Source: Pachyseris speciosa (Eukaryota > Cnidaria > Anthozoa > Scleractinia > Pachyseridae). Taken from it: a DNA stretch of 64,000 nt. Positions within the stretch are counted from its first letter, which is position 1, and each line of letters begins with the position of its first letter. The position numbers and the translations under genes were made by a program. Under the pieces are notes generated by a model. The model saw only the letters and a program-made list of their open reading frames with translations. It made no database searches and was not told the DNA's origin. Shown here in pieces: positions 21,561 to 34,600 of this stretch. The stretch spans positions 1,510,001 to 1,574,000 of the forward strand of contig JAEMWC010000077.1 in NCBI GenBank assembly GCA_016490735.1, given 5' to 3'.

Positions 21561-21689
21561 TACACAAAATCTAGTTCCCTTTAACTTGAAGGTAAGGTCT
21601 TCTTTGCGGATTCGTCTCTTAAAATGAATTTGTTCTTACATTTAATCTTATTTTTTACTAGATTTTAATTGAATGGATTTTACGATATA

Positions 21690-21780
21690 TTTTAGTCTCC
21701 CAAATTAGTAGAGCACTTGTGTTCGGCAATAAAGATTTGAGACTTAAATAAAGTTATCATCATTATCATCATCATCATCA
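21690..21780 (+). mobile_element. 3' tail of a tRNA-derived SINE
   Basis: TAGTCTCCCAAATTAGTAGAGCAC...TTTGAGACTTAAATAAAG followed by (TCA/TCT)n is the same tail as that of the SINE at 30664-30958. The tRNA head is missing. Confidence 0.6.
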
Positions 21781-22193
21781 ACGTGATTTTAACAACTCAA
21801 CCCTCGGAAAGAGGTCTGGAGCCGAAGTGAGAACGAGTTCGACCATTGTTGACAAAGATGGCGGACTTACAGGTTTTGAGTAGACATTATTTACAGGAAT
21901 GGACACTGTAACTAGAAAAAGTAAAATCCCCGAGGAACTGAAACCAAAGAACTTATTTTCCTGTTTATCCAACGAATAAGCGGAAATGAGCCGGAGTTTT
22001 CCGAGAACTGAGCGTTTCATTTCCGTCATTTCCGAGAAATCGATTTGAGGTCTACGTCATGGTTTTTCCCCTCCAAGATCAGCCAATTTTCGGCTTTAAG
22101 CGAACACGAAGGCGATTGTAGTTATTTACGACGGAGATCTTCCGAGTTTCAGTCTGATTAAGGCGAATAAATTCACAAACTATTGAATTTAAA

Positions 22194-22610
22194 ATGCCAA
22201 AAAAGAAATCAAAAGGACGTGGTGGTAAAGGAAGGGAAGAGGAAATAATGGAGGACAGGACGAGTTGCCAAGGCCTGGAAGAAACGAGTCAGGCGCGGCG
22301 AAATATCCCGATGAAAATGAAGATTTAGACGAAGAGAAACCTGAACGAGCAAGCTGTCCTGTTCCCAAAACACAGACTGATCCAGATGAGGCAAGTTCCT
22401 TGGCGGATGAAAAGCCAGTTTCAGGAAACAGTCACCAACCCAGGGAGAAAACTGCTCACGAAGAAAAGTCCGACAAAAATACCGAGAGCGATTTTCAGCC
22501 GCCTGAGCAAGAGAAGCCAGAGCAAAGGCAAGATTCAACTCCTACAGCAAAAACGCCGTCTAAAGCGGCTGGGAAAGCGAAGCAACGAGATAGAGCAACC
22601 GCCAATGGAG
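22194..22610 (+). CDS. AGO: Argonaute exon 1 (N-terminal low-complexity extension, frame break)
   Basis: The ATG at 22194 opens [14 protein letters not shown], a typical basic Argonaute start, but that frame stops at 22326-22328. The frame that splices correctly into exon 2 (one base over, donor GTGAGT at 22611) is open from 22229 and reads a Lys/Glu/Pro-rich sequence with [19 protein letters not shown]. The two frames overlap within about 22227-22326, so a one- or two-base indel, an assembly error or an unseen upstream exon is needed. Confidence 0.65.
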
Positions 22611-25600
22611 GTGAGTTCTCCAAGAATGTAAGGGGTCGTTTACATGGAGGTAGGAAGATCCTAGCACTAGGAAGATCCTAGAGGGCGAACCAACTTTTCG
22701 TTTGGTTTACATGCAGAAATTTCAGTCGGAAATTTCGACAAAATTGTCTTTCTTTAACCGCTGATCGCCCGGCCGCCGCCATGTTTGTTTAGATTGTTGT
22801 TTTTGTCCCTGCTACTAAGATCTTCCTAGCGAAAGCAGTTTACATGGTGCTGGGATCTTCCTACTGCAAGGATCTTCCTACCTCTGAGGTAGGATGATCC
22901 TAGGACTAGGAAGATCCTAGCGCAAGGGCCATTAGTGCAACCCTTTGCATGTAAACTGAATACAGAAAAAATGTGGTGCTAGGATGATCCGCCTTCTAGG
23001 ACCTTCCTGGTGCTAGGATCTTCCTCCCTCCATGTAAAGGAGGCCTGTGTTTAATATAATGAATGGTGTTTGTCAGTGTTAAAATGACAGTTGAAAAATT
23101 GTCGTGAGACAAACGATTAACTCAACTATCAATATCAGTTTAACAGTGCCATTAAGTTTTAGTCAATTAATGATAATTATATTCCTGTTGATCCTGGGCA
23201 AGTGAATACAAGATGCATTGTAATGTCTTGTAGTTAGTGTGCATTAGTAAACTCAGGAAGAAGTGAAGATTTGCGTAATGTATCAGTCAATTCCAAAAGC
23301 GCCTGGTGTTTGCCCAGGGGGGATGAGTGCTTTTGGAATTGACTGATACATAAAGCTTAATAGGTGTCCATCATCAACTTATGATGATGAAACTAAGTCG
23401 ATATTGTCTGCCTTTTGGGTACTACTACGCATGGTTGTAGTGTAGATATGAAAAATTCCTTTCTGGTCTCATCGAAATCTATACCTTATGTAGTCCACCC
23501 AAGATGACCAAAATTAATGTGAAATAACAATCATGGCAAAATTAAAAGAGTTTTATGGGAATATTCAATATAAAAATACTGTCAAATTCTTGATTAAAAT
23601 AGCTAACCTTACTTCCATGCCATATTGCTAGTTGGCTGTTAGTAATAATAATAAACTTGTTACTGATATAGCACAAAATTCATTAAAAATATATGATCTA
23701 ATGCACTTTACAATTATTACAATCACTAAAAAAATCATTAAAAATTAAATTAACAATGCTAAAAATGTAAAACTATATCTAGAGTGCTAATTATGTTATA
23801 ATTACAGAAATAAAAATCACATCACACAGAAAAATAAAATCTAAACATTAATAAAATACGCTTGCCTAAAAAGATGCGTTTTATTAAATATGATAATATT
23901 ATCCATAGCCCTAAGGCTTGGCGGCAAGGCGTTACATAAAACTGGAGCAGCCACTGAGAAGGCTCTATCTCTCCTGGTCTTGGCCGATTTTACTGCGGGC
24001 CGGGCAAGAATATTATTATTATTTGATCTTAAATTATAATTAGAGTGTTTAAAAGATAAAAGGTTGCTAAGATAGGCTGGTGCAAGACCATGAAGAGCTT
24101 TAAAAATTTTTAAATTGAACTTAAAAATAATTCTAAATTTAACAGGCAACCAATGAAGCTCTATCATGACAGGTGTGATGTGCGCATAGCGCGGCATGTT
24201 GGTCAGTAACCTGGCAGCTGCATTTTGTACCCGTTGCAATTTATGAATATGTATAGCTGGCAGACCATATAATAGCGAGTTGCAATAGTCCATACGACTT
24301 ACAGTACCGCTCAAAAGTAAGTTACCAGTCGCGTTGCGTTTCCTGCGCTACGCAATTCGCGTCGCGCGCTACGCAAATCGCGTCACGCGCTACGTGATTC
24401 GCGTCGCGCGAGAGTCACTAAAGCGGAAATTTTTGGTATAAATTTTGGGTGATTTTGCAACGTGACATCACAGGGCACCCAGACAATCTGTTTGTGTGAC
24501 CCTTTGTTATTTTATAGTAAATGTATGGGATTTACCGTATGTTCCATGCTCTAGCGACGAATCGCTAAATATATGTATTGAACAACGCTAAATAAAAGTT
24601 AAATTATCTTACCTGTGGTAGACGGTCGTCCCTTTGCCTCAATAATGATATTTTAAGCGATTTTGTTGGGTTTTGTCTTCACCGCCGACTGTGCCTCATA
24701 AGAAACGAAAAGGGTGGAAAGACCTTTGAACGGCTCCAGCACCGAGCCAGCGCCGAGGCGATTTTTACCCCAGAAAATTGCATCGCTCAGCTCCCAAACC
24801 ACGCAACATAAAGGCCGAAACATTCACATTTATTCAAGGGCTAGTTCGGGATCGCTTGGGCGGATTTTCAATCGAGAGGCACAAGAAGAAGCGTGAATAT
24901 TTCGGCCTTTATGTTGTGTGGTTTGGAAGCTGAGCGATGCAATTTTCTGGGGAAAAATCGCCTCAGCGCTGGCTTGGTTCTGGAGCTGTTCAAAGGTCTT
25001 TCCACCCTTTTCGTTTCTTATGAGGCACAGTCGGCGGCGAAGACAAAACCCGACAAAATCGCTTAAAATATCACTATCGAGGCAAAAGGACGACCGTACA
25101 CCACAGGTAAGATAATTTAACTTTTATTTAGCATTGTTCAATACATATATTTAGCGATTCGTCGCTACAGCGTGAAACATACGGTAAATCCCATACATTT
25201 ACTGTAAAATAACAAAGGTCACACAAACAGATTGTCTGGGTGCCCTGTGGCGACATCAATTAAATTCGCATAACACTTTCCAAATGCAGCTATTGTTCTG
25301 TCAAATTTGAGTCGTTCATACGTGTAGTTCACTTCTGTGCAAATAAATATAGCATCATTGAGGTCATTACAAATTGAAAACTTGTAAACAAACCGACGAA
25401 TGATCAATTGCGAATGATAAGCATAATTCGTTACTCCTGTTAGCGCTGAACTTAGTTGAATTTTTATCTGTTCTGTCGTCGATACGTTTAAATGGTCGTG
25501 TTTTCTAAATTCGTTGAGGACATAATCAAGAGCTAGTTCAGCACAAGCAAATGACTAATGACCGGCTGGGTCACTGCATATGCATTTTGCTTTTGGATCA

Positions 25601-28600
25601 CAAATTTGCATAAAACCGCAAAACTACTGTCTGTGTAATTTGAAACCTTCCACTCAATATGACCGAAAAATTCATGAGAAGCGAAGGAATAGAACCCGAA
25701 ACAGAACGGAGTTTATTTTATTTCCTTCTTTGTGCACAAACAATTTTGTCATGTAGAAATCTGAAGACAGTTCATTCTGCCAACGGTGAAGACGCATAAA
25801 GTTTGGGTAGTTGTATGTAAAATGTTTTGTTTATTCGACACGCCAGCACTCAATCGTATATTTTCTACTTCGAAAGACCAGAACACATTTTCCTGGCCAT
25901 ATCTTTGTAAACTTGTGCAGATTTTAATCCAGTAGAGTTTGTCCGTGGACAAAAGATTTGCCGAAGAGTAAGTAGTTCGGACACCTCGCACGTGCTCCGC
26001 TTAATTACGCTGGTCTTGGGTTTACCTTGGTGTAAGAACCTGTGAAGTTTTTCTTTGTCTTATCGCTATTATTTTCCTAGGCAGTATTGTTTGGGCTTCT
26101 TTGTTTTCTTTGTTTTACGTCACTCGTGAGAGTCACAGGTTCTTACACCGAGGATGAGCCCTGGTCTTTTTATCTACGGCTCGATCTCTTTTTAATTTGC
26201 CGCTTGAAACTCCGTGCCAACTCGCCAACATTTTCAATTTTTTTAATGGCTAGTTGTCAAGAATCAGATGAATAGAAAACTAACAAAAAGTATCAAGCAT
26301 CAGTCATGGCTCATGGACGAGCCGAAAAATTGGCAGTTTGATGTACAGTGTAGGAAGAAGCTCGTGTCCAATGAAGCGAATTGAATGCGGCGCAATGACG
26401 GTAGAATTCCTCGGAATGTCTCCACTTCAAAAGACTGAAAAGCATGTTCATGTACATCATATTGTGTATGCAGGTTTTTTAAAGTTATTAATAATGTCGA
26501 CCTCAGTCTATCAAATTTTCGAGGAGAAAACAGTTTGACACAGAATTTGGAAGCAAAGCACAGGCTGCCCTTCTCCGGTGTTGATTGATCGATTACGCAC
26601 ATTCATTTCTTCTTAGCGGGCTTTTGCGAACACTGGAAATTGACTATTGAAATCGACTATTGTTGCTTTACAATGGGCATATTAAATGGTGAGAGAGCTT
26701 CAAGTCAATATACTTACAGTTTTCAGAACATTGCGCGCTACGCAAATCGTGTAGCGCGCGACGCGACTCGCATAGAGCGCGACAAGAATCGCATAGCGCG
26801 CGACGTGATTCGCGTCGCGCGCGAGGTGGTAACTTACTTTTGAGTTGTACTGTATGACTAAAGCTTGAAGTAAAGTCTTTGCAGCTTCAAAAGGGAGGTA
26901 TTTTCTGATACGCCTAATGTTGTACAATGAAAAGAAAGCTAACTGGCATGTCTTGTTTATGTGGTTGTGAAAATGGAGATTAGAGTCAAACCAGACACCT
27001 AAATTTCTAGCTTCAGTAACTGAAGGTATAGGCGTGCCACCAACTAAAAGACTACCAGTTCGGATTTTACTAAGTTGCTGGTGAGTTCCAATGAGCATGA
27101 ACTCAGTCTTCTCTTCATTCAGCTTCAACTTATCTTCGACCATCCACACCCTCACAGCCCTAATACACCGCTCCATAGCACACTTTGCCCCCGTCTCACT
27201 TTCAAAACTGCCTGGCTTGAACGACAGGTAAAGTTGAGTGTCGTCTGCATATGCATGGACGTTTGGTAGATGGGTCTTAATAACTTCAAACAGCTTACTA
27301 GCATAGACAGGAAAAAGTAGCGGTTCTAAACATGACCCTTGATAGCTTACTTTGCTTTCTTGAAACCTTTCCATTGAATTATCTCTTGCTGGGTTTTCCA
27401 CTCAGGACTAAGAGAAGGATAAGGCACATTGACTTAAGGAATGCCTGATCTAAGAAGCGGAAAATCCTAGGTCAACATGGTCGGGCAGCCACAAATCCAA
27501 CTGGGAATACAAGCACACATCTAGTTTTATTTCAATTCGCCAGCAACTCAGTCCTCTCCATAAAATCGTCAAGCAGCAGTTTGTTTCCAAAAGTAAAGCT
27601 CACAAGATGGTAGAGATCTGTGTACACATTCACCATGACACACAACCTTTGAAAACCCGCTTGGTAATGCAGTCTCCTTTTCAAACTGAGCCTCATCAGG
27701 GACCGCACTGTCACTTTTTGTTTTTGAACCATGGGTCCTCTCAAGTCAAATTGACCAATAGGCCATTGTCCTGATTGTGCCCAAAAGTGTTAACAATTAT
27801 CTGCCATTATTTTTGTAAATGCAGAGGAAAACCTTTCGAGGATTTAGGTGCGTATTAAAAAGTTATGTTTACTTCTATAACAAGTCAACGGTATTTCATT
27901 TCTTCCGCTCAAGAATGTTCAAGAGAACATTAATTGCTCAGTCATGTAATTACTCACCTTATACTCAGTTTTACTTCCCAAGTGCCCACACAACAAGACA
28001 CCGGCTAAATAGGAGAGGTGTTCTCTCATTCCTGTTGTTAAAAGAAAAAACTGAGATTCTTAAACCTGGAGTATGGTTTTATCATATCTCATGTTAAAAT
28101 ATTATTTTCTGAATAATGTGATTTTGGCAGGAAAGACACCATCACCTCCAGGGCAAGCTGCTCTTGTTAATGGGACTGATCGCCAGGTTGAACAAGGTGC
28201 CGACAAAATGGCAACTAAGCTTGGATCTAGCCTGTCTATACAAGGTGCACTTAATGTTAAGAGAATATTACTATTCCTTTATCCTAGTTTTATAGAGTGC
28301 AGTGTTAAGGATATGACTACATGTGACTTGTTGAATGTTTCATTTTTAACTCAGAAAATTGACATTTTGCCATTTCCATATTCACATTGAATATGTTATC
28401 TTTCTTTTTATTGCTTTGCTTTTTTTAGACCACACAGCTCGTCAAGCTAACGGAAATGGTGGCCTACGCCCCCCTAAAAGACCCAACTATGGCAGTGTTG
28501 GCCGGCCTATTAAGTTGAGAGCAAACTTTTTCCATCTGAACATCTCGTCAAGGCTGGCAGATTTGTACCACTATGATGTAGAAATAACACCAAACAAGTG

Positions 28601-31600
28601 TCCAAAGTCTGTCAAAAGAGATGTTGTAAATGAGATCGTAAGGAGATACAAAGACTCAACTTTCCAAGGCCATGAACCCGCATTCGATGGCGAGAAGAAT
28701 CTGTACAGCAGAATAAAACTACCCCCAGTGAGTGATCCATAAGGACTGCTATAATTATAACCAGGCCTGTCATTAAGCAGGCATAACATGAAATTTGCCT
28801 AACATCTGATCTTGCTACTTGAACATTGTTTATTTAAAAAGTGAACATCACCCGTAGCATTGACTGAACTCAGTCGTAAAAGGTGTTATGGGTTACGGCC
28901 CCTAATGATAACCCTGATAACTCTTTAAGCCTTGAAATACATGTTATCCAGGGGTGTCTTTAGTTGTAAAAAGAGGAGGGTACAGGATTTAAAATTGGCA
29001 GGCAAGCCTAATGTTTTTTTGGCTGCCCTTTTCAGTTTGGTAATGGTGAAGGTGGTTACTGTGTTTAAAGTACATGGGTCCCAGTACCCTGGTCCAGGCT
29101 TCTAATGAAGACCCTGTATCAGCATGCAAATTCTCGAGACTGTTCTCCATATTTCATACAGGACCATGTTGGGAGAATTATTTTGATTTATTAATACCAA
29201 CTAATTTCATGTTTGGTGATACATATAATTTCCTGAGTTCTCAAGACTGGCATGTCTGATCACAAAGTTATATGGTATGGAGAAATTTGATACTGGTCAG
29301 TATTAATGCTATAGTTAATACTGTAATGTTTACAGAGATTGAGCTGTTTTTGCCATGGTACATGTACACATACCCATCATAATGTTTGCAACTTGTGCAG
29401 ATCTCTACTATAAATTATATAATTATTATGGGGTAACCTTTAGATTTGATTATGATGAATTTACCTGATGCATCTTCAGTAGTTAGAATTTATGTATTGC
29501 AGGTCTAGCTGAGTGATGCAGCTTGTGCAGATGTCTACTAAATTCAATAATTATGGGGAACCTTTAGATCTGATTATAACAAGTTTTTTTGACTTTCTCT
29601 AAATTTCATGAGCATTCCAGTCCAATTTTCAAATGCTTAAATATTGTTAAACTGCCTGATCTTGTCTTTCTTAATATTGCAGTCTTTATGCATAAATTTC
29701 ACAATAGACGATTACAATTGGTGTTTGATACTTTCTTCACACAAGTCAATAAAAGACATAACTATAATACAAGAAGTGCCTCTAAGATGTCCTATACTAA
29801 ATACCTAAAGTAAGAACTAATTATGGAATATTTAACATAAGATTTAAGGGCCCCAAAGTATGGAACTCAATCAGTGAAAATTTGAAAACCTGCTCTATTT
29901 CAAACTTCAAGAAATCAGTAACAAGTGATCTTGTCAATGATTAATAGTTAATTGTATTCTTATTTATAGTTGTGTTGTTTCCCAAATTACCTGTACATTA
30001 GTCTTTTGCCAAATTCTGTCTTAATGTCTTGTATTCATATATAAATGTAATTATTTCAGGCTTCCTTCGTAGCGTAGAAATAGTATTTTTCCTCTTCTCT
30101 CTCTTTTTTTTTTTCCCTTTTTTATGTGTGTATTTGTTCTTCAGTTTTCTTGCTGACCTATAATTTATTTCTATTTATTGCTGATGTCAACTGGCTCCCT
30201 GGCTCCACTAGCCCTTATGGTTATTCCAGGCAGCCAGTACTCTAAACTTTTACCTTTAATACTTTCATTGTCAAATTATTTTTAGCAAGAATGAGTACAA
30301 ATAAAGATTGTTGTTGTTGTTGTTGTTATCTGATGTGTCTTAGATAGGAAATAATTCTATTTTTTGTTGTTGTAGGCTGACCTAAGTGTTAAGCTGCCTG
30401 GTGAGGATGGTGGCAAGGACAGAGAATTTAAGGTTTGTGTCTGGTTGTTTCAGTATTGTTAACTTACTTAGTATTATAAAAATCAAATTAATTTATAATT
30501 AAAACAAGTCGTATATTGTAAATTAGTTTCTTGTAAGTAAGTGCTGTAATTAGCGATTTTTTAAGTACTTGTAATGCATTTACATGTAGATAGTGCACGT
30601 AAAATTAAAATTAAAAAAAAAAGATGTTGGATAAAACAGACTGAGCCATCACATTCATTCAATCGGGGGAGCAGGGTTGGCGCAGTGGTGAGAGCACTCG
30701 CCTTCCACCAATGTGGCCCGGGTTCGATTCCCGGACTCGGCGTCATAAGTGGGCTGAGTTTGTTGGTTCTCTACTCTACTCCGAGAGGTTTTTCTCTGGG
30801 TACTCCAGTTTTCCTCTCTCCCCAAAAACCAACATTTGATTTGATTTATTTAGAGTTGATTTAATTTAGTCTCCCCAATTAGTAGAGCATCTTTGCTCGG
30901 CTAGATAGATTTGAGTCTTAAATAAAGTGATGATGATGATTATTATTATTATTCACCATAATCTGCACATGCTGTACATGGCTTGTAGCTTGTCATAATC
31001 TTTACCCAAGTGTCAGCTATTATTAACAGAAATGAGGAGATCTCTTTCCTCTTGACCAAATTGTATCCCATTCAGTGTAATCATCTATTTTATAGTTCAT
31101 CTGATGTACTATAAAGTAGATGATTACACTGATACAATTTTGTCAGCTATTGCTGTCTACTATGATGGTTAGCTGATCATCTGTAAATTTTTTTTTGGTA
31201 ACATTATAATTGACATTGACTGGAATATTGAAGCAATGCAATTATTTAATTGCTTAATGTTTGTTGCAGAGTTACAGTACTACTATGGCATCTACTTCAA
31301 TCTGTAGAACATCGACTCTTGCCATTTTAATCAAGTGAAAGTCAATAACTGAACTTTATTTAGTTTCAAAAGTTGTTATATCAGAATGTTGCTTTTTGTG
31401 CAAGCCAAATTAATGTTGACAAAGAAGTAGCTATATCAGGGGCTGCGGAGACCATTTTAGAGTGGTAGGGCTAAAACATCTGGCCAGGTTTGAGTGGTAA
31501 ATTTCATATGTTATCCATGACATCTGGAGCCCTAAACATCAATCCAAGAAAGAAAGTGGTATGGTGTTACAGCCCCTCCCCCTCTGCAGTCCCTGTATAC

Positions 31601-34600
31601 ACTGTAAGACAGCACTACTATGAAGGAAATTGTTATTTCAATTACTCATAAGAGGATCTCTCTTATTAACAATGAATTGTTTCTACAGTGTAACTGTTGT
31701 AACTGACTCTGAATTTATAAGCAATTGTCATTGCTGGTATATAGTACTCTTGGTTTTTGGACCAATCTGGGCCAAACTGACGTGTACACACATGGCTCTG
31801 AATTAACATTAATTGCCCTAACCTAAAGGATTTCTTTGACTATTTCTTGATGTCTTATAATTATCTTCCAATTTTAGGTTAAGATCCAGTTTGCAGCATC
31901 AGTTAGCCTTGTTGAATTGAAAAACTTTCTGTCTGGGAAACAAAATGGAAAGAATCCTCAAGAAGTTGTCCAGGCACTAGATATCGTCTTGCGACAGGTA
32001 CCATCTTACACATTCACACCTGTTGGGCGGTCGTTCTTCCCTATGAATGGTCGTGGACCACCCCTAGGGGAGGGGTGTGAGGTGCAGTTTGGTTTTTATC
32101 AGAGTGTTAGGCATTCTGAATGGAAGGCCATGCTGGTCAACATTGATGGTAAGAGTTTGTCACTTTTCCTTCCTGGATATATCACTTACTCAAAAAAGAA
32201 GAAATTCTGAGTGGTCAGCAGCAATGAAACCCATAACGTTTCAGATTACTGGTTGGGATTTTCTAACCACTGAGCTTATGGGAGACACATGTGGAATAGT
32301 AAGGTCATTTTAATGGGTCATGTGCCAAAGGACCTGCACATCCTACAAGTTCGAACTGCAACAACAGACCAGTTTAAACACACACTCAGTAAAAACTACC
32401 AGTGTTGCATGAGCATGTAAGTATAATGTTTAAACTCATCACCAAAGATGAGCTTAGGGAAAGTGGCTTATAAAGCTCAGTGTGCATGCCCACCGCGAAC
32501 CGCTGCTGACTGCATTGGCTCGAGTTTAACTTAGCCTAAATTGTATTCAGCCACATGAAAAATGACCAATGCAAATTAAATTATTATTATTATTATTAGC
32601 AGTAGTAGTAGTAGTAGTGTAGTAGTAGTGGCAGTGGTATTTTTGTTGTTGTTGTTGTTGCTGTTATTATTATTATTATTATTATTATTTAATTATTATT
32701 ATTGTTGTTGTTGTTGTTGCTATAATAATAATAATTATAATTATTATTATTATTATTATTATTATTATTTGTATTGATGTTTAGACTGAAATTTATATAT
32801 TTTTTTTTCTCTTTCTTTGTCTTGCTTTGCATTTCAGTATCTGCAAAAGGATTTTATAAAAGCCAGGATGTGATTGACTACCTCTGTGAAACCCTTGAGA
32901 TGCCACCCCAGCGGCTTGGAGACCCCAGAGCTCACATTGACAAAAGAAGATTTGAAACTGCCATTCGAGGTAAATATAATTGCATTAAGTAACCAGAGTA
33001 AATATGAATAGAATCCATGACTTGGTGATGAGAGTGAGATATGGTAATGTAAGTGAGGTTATGGTATATTGCGTGGTAAATGAATGGTGTGCTGGACTAG
33101 TTTTGTTCAATACTGTCATGTGCAAACTCTGAAAAAAAAAAAGTTCTGCAAACAACAGAATGAGCTTCGATCACATTTTAGATGATCAACCACTGAGCTA
33201 CAGGAGACTGGCAGGAGCTCACTGGCCAGTCTAATTTTAACTGACAGTACAACGACTTCAACCGGGGCCACCCGAGGTTTTTTAACCAATGAAAAGTTGA
33301 TTTGTTAAGTAAGAATTTCGACTTGTGGTTTTCAAAGCCAATCAATTGCAATCCTTAATTTAACTTCTATTTTTCCACCGTGGGAACAGATGTGGCATTC
33401 AAAATTTCATCAATAAATATTTTGAAGCGGCTGCATTTGATTTTATGACTGTGTGCACAGTTTTGTTCAATAAATGGATCTTGATTACTAAAGCGGCCTT
33501 TTGTCAAACAAATTTGAATTGATAGTGAAATTAAGATGCCTGAATGTTTGAAATCCAAAACAAAAATTGGCACAATAATTTTTTCAACACGTTTGTGGTT
33601 TGCGTAAGCCAATCGTTACAAAGTGACTGTTGCTGTTGGTATGTTTTTCATTGCTATTCGTTGCGGATTTCACAGAATTCACATTTGCGGGCTTCCACCT
33701 TTTAGGAGGTTCATTGGTTGGAATAAAGGTCATTTCTTGCTTTCAAACTGTTTTAAACTTTTGACAGGCCAATAAATGCCGAAGTTTATTCTCTTCAAAA
33801 TATAATTTTGTTTTGGTGACATTTTGGGTGTCAACGCATCTGTTCCCACCGCCAAGTTAAATTTAGGATTGAATTTCAGTGTCTTTGAAAACCACAACTT
33901 TAGTTGAAATTCTTTGTTAATGAATCTGTCCATGATTGGTTAAAAATCCATGGGTGGCCCCGGTTGAAGTTGTTGCACTGTAATAATTATAAACTTACAG
34001 TATGTACAACAGAGTTCAAAAGTTCTCAAATCTGCATGAGTCTTTAGGCATATGTGCCATTTGAGAACTTCAAAAGTTGAGCATCTTTAAATCACAAATT
34101 GTATGGGAAGGATGTCACTGATTGTTTATTTGGCAGTGGCACCAGGAAACAAGTTAAAATGATCTTAGTTCCAAATGCCTTCCCTTACGTTTTTTTTGTT
34201 TGCATGCCTTTTATCTTGGTTCTGAAGCACTGATCCCAAGCTATTGGGGTAAAGCTTATGGTCCATTTACTGAGTTGGACCAACAATGAAATTCTCTTTT
34301 TTTATGGTCTTTTATAGTAGAACTACAATGGACTATACTAACATACATGTGTTGGACAGAGTTTCCTAATGTGCTTCATAAATCACATAAAAGTACAAGA
34401 ACTGTAGCTTTCCCTTGTTTCCACTGCAGGTGTCCGTATACAAACAACACACGTGGCATCAATGAAGAGGAAGTACACAGTGTGGGGGGTGTCTGATCGT
34501 TCTGCAGAGCGGCTGGAGTTTGACGTTGAAGATGAAACAACAGGCCGTCGCACCAAGACAACTGTAGCACAGTATTTCAAGGATAGATACAAATTGACGT

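Noticed and set aside
27675..27715. Hammerhead-like CTGATGA...GAAA on the minus strand
   Set aside because: GGCTCAGTTT cannot form stem II and there is no GAAAC with a cleavage triplet.
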